From Deinococcales bacterium (GTDB taxonomy: Bacteria > Deinococcota > Deinococci > Deinococcales > Deinococcaceae): DNA of 10,331 nucleotides. Shown piece by piece: positions 1-7,518 of the stretch. Each line of letters opens with the position of its first letter. Positions within the stretch are counted from its first letter, which is position 1. The notes under the pieces were generated by a model. The model saw only the letters and a list, made by a program, of their open reading frames with translations, did not search any database and was not told the origin of the DNA. Location of the stretch: contig JACMOA010000184.1 in NCBI GenBank assembly GCA_014378225.1, positions 1 to 10,331 of the forward strand, read 5' to 3'. The position numbers and the translations under genes were made by a program.

Positions 1-2
1 CG

Positions 3-104
3 AACGGGTCTCTGAACGCCCGATTACCCACTTTCATACGATTCGTCAGCTTGCTTTTGGACAAGCTGCTTGACCCTGCCCAGATTTCAGGACGCACCCT
101 TTAG
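3..104 (+). CDS. possible C-terminal tail of an upstream gene (partial)
   Basis: An open frame enters from the left edge and stops at TAG 102-104, giving 33 residues that end in DKLLDPAQISGRTL. About 60 percent of its third codon positions are G or C, similar to the real genes here. A competing frame (from base 2, stop TGA 71-73) has a clearly lower GC3. I do not recognise the protein, and a 33-codon open frame can arise by chance, so this is a weak call. A 7-bp inverted repeat (CAGCTTG 47-53, CAAGCTG 62-68) lies inside it but has no T run, so it is not a convincing terminator. Confidence 0.3.
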   Translation, partial: NGSLNARLPTFIRFVSLLLDKLLDPAQISGRTL

Positions 105-147
105 AGGTGTGTTTTGAGTGGTGAGTTTCGAGGGGTGAGTTGTGAAA

Positions 148-219
148 GACATCAGAGGTCAGACATCAGAAAAAGCAAGAACAAAGGCTATTCGCTCTTT
201 AATCCCCTAACCCTCAAGC
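148..219 (+). repeat. dispersed intergenic repeat, copy A
   Basis: The stretch begins with a 9-bp direct repeat, GACATCAGA at 148-156 and 162-170. An A-rich block follows, then a pyrimidine-rich CCCTAACCCTC-type tail. The core 168-196 matches the reverse complement of 7464-7492 at 26 of 29 positions, and the flanking modules occur in the same order in both copies. It is noncoding and ends where the -35 element of the next gene's promoter begins. It is probably a family of short dispersed repeats in this genome. Its function is unknown. Confidence 0.65.
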
Positions 220-254
220 TTGTTCCCCTGACGTTTGTGGCATAAAGTACATCC
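220..254 (+). promoter_or_regulatory. leaderless promoter of the DUF3352-like gene
   Basis: TTGTTC (220-225) is separated by exactly 17 bp from TAAAGT (243-248), which is followed by six bases and then ATG 255. This is a good sigma-70-type geometry that places the transcription start on or next to the A of the start codon. No Shine-Dalgarno sequence lies between, so the mRNA is probably leaderless. Confidence 0.65.
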
Positions 255-1922
255 ATGAACAAAACTTTTATTCAAATCAGTTTACTGGTAGCCCTCTCGA
301 GCGCAGGTGTTTCGGGTGCAGCGGGTAGCACGCCACTCAGCCGTTATCTGCCCGCAGGTGCCTTGGGGGTGCTCGAGGCCCAGAATTTGCGCGACGCTTT
401 TAACGCCAGCAAACCGCTGCTTAAAGCTCTGGTTAAGTCGGTGGACCCCGGCACCAACTTCGCGGCCCTCGAGCTGGGGTCTAATGTGGTGTGGGGCAGT
501 GTGGGCCTCGAGAGTTCGATTGGACTGTACAGCGTAGGAACCAAAGACGTGCAAATGTTGGCGGTCACGCGCACCAATGGGGCGGCCCGCACTTTACTGA
601 ATGCCGAAATGCGCTCGAGCCGCAAGCAAGGCCAGCCCGTGCGGGTGGGTGCGTTCAGCTTTCAGAAAGTAGTTAGCTCGAGCTTTCAAAGCATGTATAT
701 CGGTATGGGCGGCGGCGTGGCCTACGCCTCGAGCAGCGCGGATTTGATGCGGGCGTTTTTACGCCGCCTGAACGGGGAAAAACTGCCCAATCTGGCGGCA
801 AACCCCAAGTATGTCAACTCCATGAAAACTTTAACCGAAAGCCAGCTCAAGATTTACATTGACTGGACCGCTGCGGTCAAAGTGTCGCGCAACCTTTTGG
901 CTGATATTTACTTGCCCCGCATTCTGGACCCGCTGCTCGAGGGGCTGAACACCCTGGGACAGAGCGGTTACGGAATGACCGTGCAACCGGACGGCATCGA
1001 GGGCCGCGCCGTGCAAACCCTCAACCGTGAAGGCAAAGAAGTTAACCTGTACAACCTGCTCACCGCCAGCAAAGAAGAATTTAGCTCGGCGCAGTTTATT
1101 CCCTCCAATGTGTACAGCGTGGTGACGTGTGCCATAGACCCCGTTTCAGAACCACGCTACTGGGCCAACTGGTTCACCCGCTTCGACCTTTATGACCCCA
1201 CCGGACTGCTGACCGACAGCCGCCTGGTGGACACCTTTTTAGACTCGAGCCGTTGGCTGGGCGACGAGCAGAGCACCATTACGCTCAAACCCATCGCTCA
1301 AAATCCCAACAGCCTGATGAGCACCTACCAAAACCAGATTCTGATGTTCGAGGTGCGGGACGAAGAAAAAGCCGAAGTGGTGATGCAGAACTTTGTGGGC
1401 AACTTCAACACTTCCCTCAAAGAGACGCTCGAGTATTACCGCAAGTTGCTGCCCACCAACGCTCAGGGCAAGTCACAAGGGGAGATGGAAGAGGGGGGCC
1501 TTTTTAACGGGTCGGTACTTTCCTCACTGCAACCCCTGTTTCAGTTGCTCGAGGGCGACTCGAAAATGATTTACAAGATTCAGGACGGATACCTCTTTGT
1601 GGCTTCGGATGAAACGGCCCTCGAGCAATTTCTGAACGCTCCCGAAAAGTTGGCCGATTTGCCCGCCTATCAAGCACTGCCCAAAGGTGGGCGTTGCCTG
1701 GATATTGTCCCTCGAGGCATCGCTCTGAGCAAAGCAGAATACCGCAAATTGGTCCAAGCCAGCCTGAGCACCAGTGCGGCCTTTTTACCTTCAGGAACGC
1801 TCGACACCCTCAGTGCCACCCTCGAGCGCTACGGCAAGAGCATCAAGGGAAGCAGCGGTTCATGGCGGGTGGAAGGGAATCAACTCTTTGGACAGGGCAA
1901 GCTTCGCATAGATTTTAAGTAG
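255..1922 (+). CDS. secreted DUF3352-like protein of unknown function
   Basis: A 555-residue protein with an N-terminal signal peptide: a basic start (MNK), a hydrophobic core at about residues 5-20, and a small-residue region GVSGAAG at about 18-24 where cleavage is likely. The mature part starts at STPLSRYLPAGALGVLEAQ. The opening 'LPAGALGVLEA' and the general layout resemble DUF3352 proteins of cyanobacteria and Deinococcota: alternating beta strands, repeated 'F..V..SS' and 'YLFVASD' segments, and no catalytic motif. I see no lipobox, transmembrane anchor or enzyme signature, so a periplasmic or cell-envelope location is inferred. The ATG start is supported by the signal peptide and by the promoter six bases upstream. 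CTCGAG is frequent throughout the gene. The family assignment is from memory of its character and is moderately secure; the role is unknown. Confidence 0.7.
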   Translation: MNKTFIQISLLVALSSAGVSGAAGSTPLSRYLPAGALGVLEAQNLRDAFNASKPLLKALVKSVDPGTNFAALELGSNVVWGSVGLESSIGLYSVGTKDVQMLAVTRTNGAARTLLNAEMRSSRKQGQPVRVGAFSFQKVVSSSFQSMYIGMGGGVAYASSSADLMRAFLRRLNGEKLPNLAANPKYVNSMKTLTESQLKIYIDWTAAVKVSRNLLADIYLPRILDPLLEGLNTLGQSGYGMTVQPDGIEGRAVQTLNREGKEVNLYNLLTASKEEFSSAQFIPSNVYSVVTCAIDPVSEPRYWANWFTRFDLYDPTGLLTDSRLVDTFLDSSRWLGDEQSTITLKPIAQNPNSLMSTYQNQILMFEVRDEEKAEVVMQNFVGNFNTSLKETLEYYRKLLPTNAQGKSQGEMEEGGLFNGSVLSSLQPLFQLLEGDSKMIYKIQDGYLFVASDETALEQFLNAPEKLADLPAYQALPKGGRCLDIVPRGIALSKAEYRKLVQASLSTSAAFLPSGTLDTLSATLERYGKSIKGSSGSWRVEGNQLFGQGKLRIDFK

Positions 1923-2016
1923 GCAGCAATGAGCTAAAAACAGTTCGGGTATTGGGCAAACGCCCTTCTGAAACCAGCTTCACCCGTATCTCCTCAAAAC
2001 TCATAACCCACTCCTC

Positions 2017-2028
2017 TAAACTCGAGGG
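2017..2028 (+). promoter_or_regulatory. candidate leaderless -10 element of tsaD
   Basis: TAAACT (2017-2022) lies six bases before the GTG start at 2029, the same arrangement as in front of ubiD and trhO. No good -35 hexamer is present 16-18 bp upstream. The GAGGGG before GTG is too close to act as a normal ribosome-binding site. Confidence 0.45.
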
Positions 2029-3015
2029 GTGTACATTCTGGGTATTGATACCTCCTGTGACGACACCGGAGTGGGAATTGTAAAACTCGAGAGCGGAAAA
2101 GCTACCGTAGTCGCCAACGCGCTTTGGACTCAAGAAATTCATAAGCAATACGGCGGCGTGATGCCGGAACTGGCCTCGAGAGAGCACCTCGAGCATATGG
2201 ACCGGGTTTTGAGTGTGGCGCTGGGGGACGCGGATATTTCGCTCGAGCAGCTTGGAGCGATTGCCGCCACCAGAGGGCCAGGGTTGATGGGAGCGCTATT
2301 GGTGGGTCTGTGCTACGCCAAAGGGCTGGCTCAGGGCCTCGGCGTGCCGTTTTACGCCGCGCACCATCTCGAGGGCCATATAGAGGCCGCGCTTTCCGAC
2401 TACCCAGACCTGCCCTTTCCGCATTTAGCATTGGTAGTTTCGGGCGGACATACACATTTATTCGATGTGCAGGAACCAAGCCTGTACAAACTGATTGGGG
2501 CCACCAAAGACGACGCGGCAGGTGAGGCGTTCGACAAGGTGGCCCGTTTGCTGGGGCTGGGCTTTCCCGGCGGACCCGCCATCTCAAGGGCAGCGCTCAC
2601 AGGCGACCCCACCCGCGTTCCCTTTGGGCTTCCGCTCGAGGGTCAGAAGGGTTTCGATTTCTCTTTTTCCGGCCTCAAGACTGCTGCGCTCTACGCCCAC
2701 CGGGACGGTGCAGAGTTGCACGACCTGGCGGCCAGTTTTCAGGCAGCGGTGGTACGAAGTCTGGTCAAAACCTGCGCTCGAGCGGCTAAAACCCTGGGCC
2801 GTGAGCATCTGGTGGTGTCTGGCGGGGTGGCGGCAAATGCGGCCCTGCGCGAAGCTTTCTCGAGCTTGGTTCTCAAAACATACTTTCCGCCGATGGATTT
2901 AACCACCGACAACGGCGCAATGATTGCGCTGGCGGGCGCTCGAGCGATTAAGTTGGGGCGTGAAAGCAGTGCGCTCGAGGTGGGCGCGGAGGCGTATTTA
3001 CCGCTGGGGGCGTGA
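2029..3015 (+). CDS. tsaD: TsaD, tRNA N6-adenosine threonylcarbamoyltransferase
   Basis: TsaD transfers the threonylcarbamoyl group from threonylcarbamoyl-AMP to A37 of ANN-decoding tRNAs, forming t6A; in bacteria it works with TsaB and TsaE. It has the ASKHA fold and 328 residues, close to the family's usual 335-345. The N-terminus reads ILGIDTSCDDTG, the family signature with D in place of the usual E. The metal-binding HxxxH is at residues 113-117 (HLEGH), SGGHTH at 138-143, and the C-terminal metal ligand is Asp294 in TTDNGAMIALAG. The GTG start puts the signature at residue 4, where the family has it, so I accept it over any longer form. tsaB and tsaE are not in the window. The gene appears complete and functional. 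Confidence 0.96.
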   Translation: MYILGIDTSCDDTGVGIVKLESGKATVVANALWTQEIHKQYGGVMPELASREHLEHMDRVLSVALGDADISLEQLGAIAATRGPGLMGALLVGLCYAKGLAQGLGVPFYAAHHLEGHIEAALSDYPDLPFPHLALVVSGGHTHLFDVQEPSLYKLIGATKDDAAGEAFDKVARLLGLGFPGGPAISRAALTGDPTRVPFGLPLEGQKGFDFSFSGLKTAALYAHRDGAELHDLAASFQAAVVRSLVKTCARAAKTLGREHLVVSGGVAANAALREAFSSLVLKTYFPPMDLTTDNGAMIALAGARAIKLGRESSALEVGAEAYLPLGA

Positions 3016-3359
3016 TTTGGAAAGGCGCTCGAGGTGGCTGATGTTTACAGGGGCGTGTTCTGAACCTCGAGCATTTCCCACAAACCCGCTAAACTTCACC
3101 ACATGCCGGAACCCCTCGAGCGTGCTCAAAATCCCGGTCAGCATTGGGCAAGAAGTCAATTAACTCGAGCGGTTTTTCTATCCAAAACCTGTTTTCCCTG
3201 CCCTCGAGCGGGTTACGTTTCTATCATGATTCTGCCGTATTGCGTTCTACAGCACAATTTTTCTCTCGAGTGCGGCACTCAAATCTCCTATCAGTCACAA
3301 AGCAGACAGACCCTCCCTCGAGCGCAGCCTTAGACTCTGTTTCCACTCGGAGGTTACAT
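3016..3359 (+). other. 344-base spacer with seven CTCGAG palindromes
   Basis: There is no convincing gene here. CTCGAG occurs at 3028, 3066, 3115, 3164, 3203, 3265 and 3317, with spacings of 38, 49, 49, 39, 62 and 52 bases. Four of the seven are extended to CTCGAGCG. A TAAACT hexamer (3090-3095) sits seven bases before ATG 3103, which opens a 76-codon frame ending at 3333. That frame has poor codon bias and no recognisable motif, so I do not annotate it as a gene. The hexamer could instead start a transcript for the downstream aldehyde dehydrogenase with a long 5' leader. Confidence 0.6.
3349..3353 (+). promoter_or_regulatory. strong Shine-Dalgarno that fixes the start at 3360
   Basis: GGAGG followed by six bases and ATG 3360 is the only clear Shine-Dalgarno and start combination at this gene. 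The frame is open back to a TTG at 3144, but the extra 72 codons are low-quality spacer sequence dense in CTCGAG, so 3360 is the likely start. TAGACT (3331-3336) could be the -10 of a local promoter. Confidence 0.75.
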
Positions 3360-4889
3360 ATGTCGCTTTACGGCGGAGATTGGTCCATGCTGTACCGCAC
3401 CGCACGTTCACTGGCCCCTGAAGCGTTCTTCGAGGACGGCTCCCTGGCGGGGGCCTGGGGAGGGAAGTGGCACCCACACGGCACCCCCCGGCAGATGTAC
3501 TCGCCCAACGACGGCACTGCGCTGGCCAGTGCGCTCAACCTGGACGTGGGCAGCGCCAAAGCGGCGCTGAGCGCAGCAGCGGACGAGGGTCCAGCCTGGG
3601 CCGCGCTGCCGCTCGAGCAGCGCTGTATTCGAGTTCAGGCGGCCGTAAACCTGATGCGTCAACACAGTGAAACCCTGGCCCTGCTGTTGGTGTGGGAAAT
3701 CGGCAAACCGCTGATTCAAGCCCGGACCAGCGTGAACCGGATGCTCGAGGGCGTGGAGTGGTATTTGCAGGAAGCCGAGCGCCTCACCGCCGGGCGCACC
3801 CCAGTGGGCCTGGTGAGCAACATCGCGTCCTGGAACTATCCGCTCTCAGTGCTGGTTCACTCGATGCTAGTGCAAGCGCTGGCCGGAAACATCGCGCTGG
3901 CCAAGTCTCCTAGCGCGGGCGGCGCGGCCAGCGTGACCCTGGCGGTGGCGCTCTCAAGGCAAGCTGGGGTACCGTTGTGTCTGATTCACGGCAGCGGCAG
4001 TCTGCTGGGCGAGGTCCTGATTCGCTCCGAGGAGGTGGACGCGGTGGCCTTCGTGGGTGGACGCGCCCACGGGCGCAGCGTGGCCGATGGTCTGCTGGAC
4101 CGCCGCAAGCGCTACATGCTCGAGATGGAAGGGGTCAACGCCTACGGCCTGTGGGAGTTCAGCGACTGGAAACTGCTCGAGGGCCAGCTTCTCAAAGGTT
4201 ACGAGTACGGCAAGCAGCGCTGCACTGCTTACGCCCGCTTTGTGGTGGAGCGCCGTCTATTTCCCCAGTTTCTCGAAACCTACCAGCGGGCCATGAGCCA
4301 GGTCAAGGTGGGACATCCCCTGAAGCTCGAGAATGGCGATTTTCCCCGGCTGAGCTACGGTCCGCTTATCAACTCCGACAAGGTGAAATCTTTGCAAGCC
4401 AGGGTGCTCGAGGCCCTCACGCTGGGCGCGGTTCCGCTCTATCAGGGACAGCTCGAGGGAGCACGCTTTCTCGAGGGCCAGGACACCGGAACCTACCTCG
4501 CTCCCACTGCGCTGCTGGGCGTTCCCCGGCGCTCGGCACTGTACCACGCCGAACCCTTTGGGCCGCTCGATACCTTCGTGTTGGTGGACACTTTAGACGA
4601 ACTCATCGGGGAAATGAACGTCTCGAGGGGAAGTCTGGTGGCCACCATCGGGACCGACAATCCTAAAGTGGCTGCCGAAGTCACACCACGGCTTCAGGCC
4701 TTCAAAGTGGGTGTGAACGCGCTGCGCTCGAGGGGAGACCGCGAAGAGGCGTTTGGTGGCTATGGCGAGTCCTGGCAGGGTTGCTTCGTAGGCGGGGAGC
4801 ACCTGATTCGGGCGGTGACGCACAGTGAGTCGGGTGAGGCTCCGCTGGGTAACTTCATGGCTACCCGCAGCCAGATTGCCGCACCATGA
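3360..4889 (+). CDS. aldehyde dehydrogenase family protein with an atypical cofactor site
   Basis: A 509-residue member of the NAD(P)-dependent aldehyde dehydrogenase superfamily, which oxidises an aldehyde through a thiohemiacetal on cysteine. Visible landmarks are SWNYPL with Trp158 and Asn159 (oxyanion Asn), Lys182 in the cofactor region (LAKSPS in place of the usual KPS), Glu255 in MLEMEG (equivalent of the ELGG general base) and Cys288 in GKQRCTA (catalytic thiol). The fingerprint FTGSTxxG, which contacts NAD, reads FVGGRAHG at 231-238: the Ser and Thr are replaced by Gly and Arg while the final Gly is kept. The protein is therefore divergent from well-known classes, and the substrate cannot be inferred. 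Its stop overlaps the start of the PsiE-like gene by ATGA, suggesting co-translation. Family membership is near certain; activity and cofactor preference are open. Confidence 0.85.
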   Translation: MSLYGGDWSMLYRTARSLAPEAFFEDGSLAGAWGGKWHPHGTPRQMYSPNDGTALASALNLDVGSAKAALSAAADEGPAWAALPLEQRCIRVQAAVNLMRQHSETLALLLVWEIGKPLIQARTSVNRMLEGVEWYLQEAERLTAGRTPVGLVSNIASWNYPLSVLVHSMLVQALAGNIALAKSPSAGGAASVTLAVALSRQAGVPLCLIHGSGSLLGEVLIRSEEVDAVAFVGGRAHGRSVADGLLDRRKRYMLEMEGVNAYGLWEFSDWKLLEGQLLKGYEYGKQRCTAYARFVVERRLFPQFLETYQRAMSQVKVGHPLKLENGDFPRLSYGPLINSDKVKSLQARVLEALTLGAVPLYQGQLEGARFLEGQDTGTYLAPTALLGVPRRSALYHAEPFGPLDTFVLVDTLDELIGEMNVSRGSLVATIGTDNPKVAAEVTPRLQAFKVGVNALRSRGDREEAFGGYGESWQGCFVGGEHLIRAVTHSESGEAPLGNFMATRSQIAAP

Positions 4890-5413
4890 AGCACTTACCA
4901 AACGTCAGCACGCTCGAGGCTCCGATGAGTGCTGACAGCCTGAAGCGGCCTGCACGTGGACTTCAGCAAATGGAACATGTGCTGTATCAAGTTGCGGCTT
5001 ACCTGCTGGTGCTGGCGGCGGTGGCCCTGCTGGTCACGGCGGTGGTTGAACTGGTCACAACCTGGCGAGAAGGGGTGGACGGGGCGATTGTGCGGCTCCT
5101 TGACCGGGTACTGCTAGCGCTGATGCTGGCCGAAATCACCTACACCCTGCGCCAAGCCGAGCGCACCCGCACCCTCAGCGTGACCCCGTTTCTGGTGATA
5201 GGCATCATCGCAGCGGTGCGTCGGATGCTGATTGTCACAGCCGAATCGGTGGGCCACACTGATTTAAACAGCAGCGTGTTCATGGGCGGCTTACTCGAGC
5301 TGGGGGTGCTGGCGGTGATCATTTTGGTGTTCACCCTGGCGGGGCGCTGGCAAACGCCCGATAAGCCAACTTCGGATAAGCTAACTCCAGATAAGCCAAG
5401 CACCGAAGGGTGA
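4886..5413 (+). CDS. PsiE-like four-helix membrane protein
   Basis: A 175-residue membrane protein with four hydrophobic segments at about residues 33-57, 69-88, 99-118 and 130-153. Between helices 2 and 3 it carries [29 protein letters not shown], which resembles the phosphate-starvation-inducible PsiE family (PF06146); the E. coli member has 136 residues and an obscure function. The cytoplasmic-type tail after residue 154 is a short repeat, (T/S)(P/S)DK(P/L). The start at 4886 overlaps the upstream stop (ATGA), arguing for translational coupling. A second possible start is ATG 4925 (Met14), which begins closer to the conserved part. No Pho-box-like repeat is visible, so phosphate control is not supported by this sequence. 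Confidence 0.75.
   Translation: MKHLPNVSTLEAPMSADSLKRPARGLQQMEHVLYQVAAYLLVLAAVALLVTAVVELVTTWREGVDGAIVRLLDRVLLALMLAEITYTLRQAERTRTLSVTPFLVIGIIAAVRRMLIVTAESVGHTDLNSSVFMGGLLELGVLAVIILVFTLAGRWQTPDKPTSDKLTPDKPSTEG
5354..5398 (+). repeat. three 15-bp in-frame tandem repeats in the psiE-like 3' end
   Basis: The units are 5354-5368, 5369-5383 and 5384-5398, sharing the core GATAAGC(C/T)A. They encode [10 protein letters not shown] and TPDKP. The 15-bp period keeps the frame, so copy number could vary without disrupting the protein. Confidence 0.8.
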
Positions 5414-5567
5414 TTAAAAGTAGTGCTGCCAAACCTCAGACCGAGCTTAAACCTAACTTCGAGTTTGGAGCTTAGAAGTGAAGAGTGGCTCGAGCGTGCA
5501 TATCCCTAAACCAAGTCAAAAATTCGTCACCTTAGCTTTTGTCCCAATAAACCTCGAGCGCCACACT

Positions 5568-5579
5568 TAAACTCTGAGC
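5568..5579 (+). promoter_or_regulatory. candidate leaderless -10 element of ubiD
   Basis: TAAACT (5568-5573) is followed by six bases and ATG 5580. There is no Shine-Dalgarno in between. No clear -35 is seen at 16-18 bp. The spacing matches the upstream elements of tsaD and trhO. Confidence 0.5.
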
Positions 5580-7427
5580 ATGGCTTTCCAGGATTTACAG
5601 GGTTTTATAGGGTTGCTTGAGAAGCGGGGACAGCTCGTGCGGGTTACGGCCCCCATCAGTAGCACCCTCGAGATTAGCGAAATTGCAGACCGTTTCGTCA
5701 AGGCGGGCGGCCCCGCGCTGCTGTTTGAAAACGTCAAAGGCTCGAGTTTTCCGCTGGCCATTGGGTTGATGGGAACCCCACAGCGCATGGCCTGGGCGTT
5801 GGGCCTCGAGAGTTTGGAAGAACTGGCAGAAAAGGTGCGCGACCTGATTAAAATTCGGCTGGGTGGCCCTGTGGCCTTGCTGTCCAACCTGCCCAAACTC
5901 AGGCATGTTGCCAACTTGCCGCCCCGCCGGGTCAAGTCGGCCCCGGTTCAGGAAGTGGTCTGGCGCGGCGACGAGGTGGACCTTTCCAAAATTCCCGTTC
6001 TGACCTCCTGGCCCCAGGACGGCGGACCCTTCGTCACTCTGCCACTGGTGGTCACCAAACACCCCAAAACAGGTGAGTACAACATGGGCATGTACCGGGT
6101 GCAGGTACTCAGTAAAAACACCACCGGAATGCACTGGCAGCGCCATAAAACCGGAGCCAGACACCTCGAGCACGCTAGAGAACTTGGGGTTCGGCTCGAG
6201 GTGGCGGTAGTGCTGGGCGGAGACCCGGCGCTGATTTACGCGGCCACTGCGCCGCTGCCGCCCATTCCTGGCATCAACGAGTATTCACTGACCGGATACC
6301 TGCGTGGACAGCGCCAACCCATCGTGAAGGGCGTTACGATAGCTCTCGAGGTCCCGGCCAACGCTGAATTTGTGCTCGAGGGCTACGTGGACCCGCAGGA
6401 ACCGTGGATTGACGAGGGGCCGTTTGGCGACCACACCGGTTTTTACACTCCGGTAGACAAGTACCCGCGCTTTCATGTGACTGCCGTCACCATGCGCCGC
6501 AACCCGGTTTATCCCGCCACCATCGTGGGCCGCCCGCCAATGGAAGACGCTTACCTGATTGAAGCCAGTGAACGCCTGTTTCTGCCCGCCGCGCAGCTCA
6601 TCATCCCGGAAATTGTGGATTACCACATGCCTCCAGCGGGTGTAGCGCACAATCTGGTGATTGTCAGCATCAAAAAGGGCTACCCCGGTCAGGCATACAA
6701 GGTGGCGCACGGCCTGCTGGGGCTGGGCCAGATGATGTTTGCCAAAGTGGTCATTGTGGTAGACGCGGGCGTGGAAGTCACCAATCTGGAAGCGGTGCTC
6801 GAGCAGGTACGTGAAAAAGCCGACGTAGAGAGCAACGTCCTGCACTCGAGAGGACCGATTGACGTGCTGGACCACTCGAGCCGCAAGTGGAGTTATGGTG
6901 GGAAGTTGGTGATTGACGCGACCACGAAGATGCCCGAGGAACTCCGGTCAGGTGTGAGAGCTTCGCTCGAGCGGGAAAGTGGAGGGGCGGGGGAAATAAG
7001 GAGCAGGGGAGCAGGGGAGCAAGGGAGCGAGGCTACAATCTGCGCATCTCAAACTCACCTGCTGCAACCCGGATTTGTGACGGTTACGCTTCAGAAAACT
7101 CGAGCGGACCAGAGCCATGTACTAGGGGTAAAACTGGTTCGAGCGGTGGGGCCAGACATCAAGCACATCCTGATTTGCGACGAGTTGACCGACCCCGAGA
7201 ACTTGCAAGATGTGTGGTGGACCGTGCTCAACAATATTGACCCAGAAAGGGATGTCTGGCTCGAGCAGAATTCACACGGTGGGAGCGTGCTGGTGTGGGA
7301 CGCGGCCCGCAAGATTCCTGAAGAAGATTTTGACCGGGTATGGCCCGACAAAATCGAGATGACCGCCGAGGTAAAAGCTCGAGTGGACCGGATGTGGCAC
7401 GTTTGGGGCTTGCCGGATTTGGGGTGA
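5580..7427 (+). CDS. UbiD family prenylated-FMN decarboxylase, long form
   Basis: A 615-residue UbiD-type (de)carboxylase. UbiD enzymes remove carboxyl groups from aromatic or unsaturated acids using prenylated FMN made by UbiX. Key segments are TGEYNMGMYRVQVL, with Asn168 and Arg173, then KNTTGMHWQRHKTGA, and DEGPFGDHTGFY with Glu279 and Asp284, the positions of the acidic catalytic residues. GRPPMED follows at about 319-325. Standard members have roughly 450-500 residues. The extra length lies at the C-terminus, where the terminal beta-alpha-beta motif appears twice (about 389-454 and 528-582), separated by a low-complexity linker. Long UbiD proteins occur in organisms using the futalosine menaquinone route, so a late menaquinone decarboxylase is the best guess. 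The substrate is not shown by the sequence, and no ubiX or mqn gene is present here. The gene is monocistronic and convergent with trhO. Confidence 0.9.
   Translation: MAFQDLQGFIGLLEKRGQLVRVTAPISSTLEISEIADRFVKAGGPALLFENVKGSSFPLAIGLMGTPQRMAWALGLESLEELAEKVRDLIKIRLGGPVALLSNLPKLRHVANLPPRRVKSAPVQEVVWRGDEVDLSKIPVLTSWPQDGGPFVTLPLVVTKHPKTGEYNMGMYRVQVLSKNTTGMHWQRHKTGARHLEHARELGVRLEVAVVLGGDPALIYAATAPLPPIPGINEYSLTGYLRGQRQPIVKGVTIALEVPANAEFVLEGYVDPQEPWIDEGPFGDHTGFYTPVDKYPRFHVTAVTMRRNPVYPATIVGRPPMEDAYLIEASERLFLPAAQLIIPEIVDYHMPPAGVAHNLVIVSIKKGYPGQAYKVAHGLLGLGQMMFAKVVIVVDAGVEVTNLEAVLEQVREKADVESNVLHSRGPIDVLDHSSRKWSYGGKLVIDATTKMPEELRSGVRASLERESGGAGEIRSRGAGEQGSEATICASQTHLLQPGFVTVTLQKTRADQSHVLGVKLVRAVGPDIKHILICDELTDPENLQDVWWTVLNNIDPERDVWLEQNSHGGSVLVWDAARKIPEEDFDRVWPDKIEMTAEVKARVDRMWHVWGLPDLG
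7000..7031 (+). repeat. 8-bp tandem repeat (four units) inside ubiD
   Basis: The units are GGAGCAGG (7000-7007), GGAGCAGG (7008-7015), GGAGCAAG (7016-7023) and GGAGCGAG (7024-7031). They encode RSRGAGEQGSEA in the linker at about residues 474-485. Eight is not a multiple of three, so gain or loss of one unit would shift the frame before the last 130 residues. Confidence 0.85.
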
Positions 7428-7432
7428 GCTTG

Positions 7433-7510
7433 GCTCGAGGGTAGGAGGGTTAGAGGTTGGGAAAGCAAATAACCTTTGTTCTTGTTTTTTCTGACTTCTG
7501 ACGTCTTCAG
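7433..7510 (-). repeat. dispersed intergenic repeat, copy B (inverted)
   Basis: Read on the minus strand, this stretch has the same module order as copy A: a GACGTCAGAAGTCAGA-type block, an A-rich block, then a CTAACCCTC-type tail. The core 7464-7492 differs from copy A at three of 29 positions. It begins six bases after the ubiD stop codon, in the gap between the convergent genes. Confidence 0.65.
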
Positions 7511-7518
7511 CTACTCAT

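Noticed and set aside
1954..1965. GGGC-AAAC-GCCC hairpin after the DUF3352-like gene
   Set aside because: The stem is only four pairs and no T run follows, so it is too weak to call a terminator.
3103..3333. 76-codon frame with TAAACT seven bases before its ATG
   Set aside because: Codon third positions lack the bias of the real genes, the peptide has no recognisable feature, and the frame sits in a spacer full of CTCGAG. Only the promoter-like hexamer argues for it, so it is mentioned but not annotated as a gene.
3144..3359. N-terminal extension of the aldehyde dehydrogenase from TTG 3144
   Set aside because: ATG 3360 has a strong GGAGG six bases upstream, and the extra 72 residues do not resemble aldehyde dehydrogenase sequence.
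3016..3359. CRISPR-like array suggested by regularly spaced CTCGAG
   Set aside because: The repeated unit is only 6-8 bp and the same motif occurs throughout the window, including inside genes. There are no cas genes.
3977..4666. 229-codon overlapping frame on the + strand
   Set aside because: It lies wholly inside the aldehyde dehydrogenase gene in another phase and is rich in Arg, Gly and Ala, as expected for a shadow of a GC-rich gene.
5443..5476. AGCTTAAAC / GTTTGGAGCT imperfect inverted repeat after the psiE-like gene
   Set aside because: It needs a bulge and a mismatch and has no U tract, so neither a terminator nor an operator can be supported.
6285..6875. 196-codon antisense frame under ubiD
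   Set aside because: It is the reverse-strand shadow of conserved UbiD codons, with no start signal and no recognisable domain.
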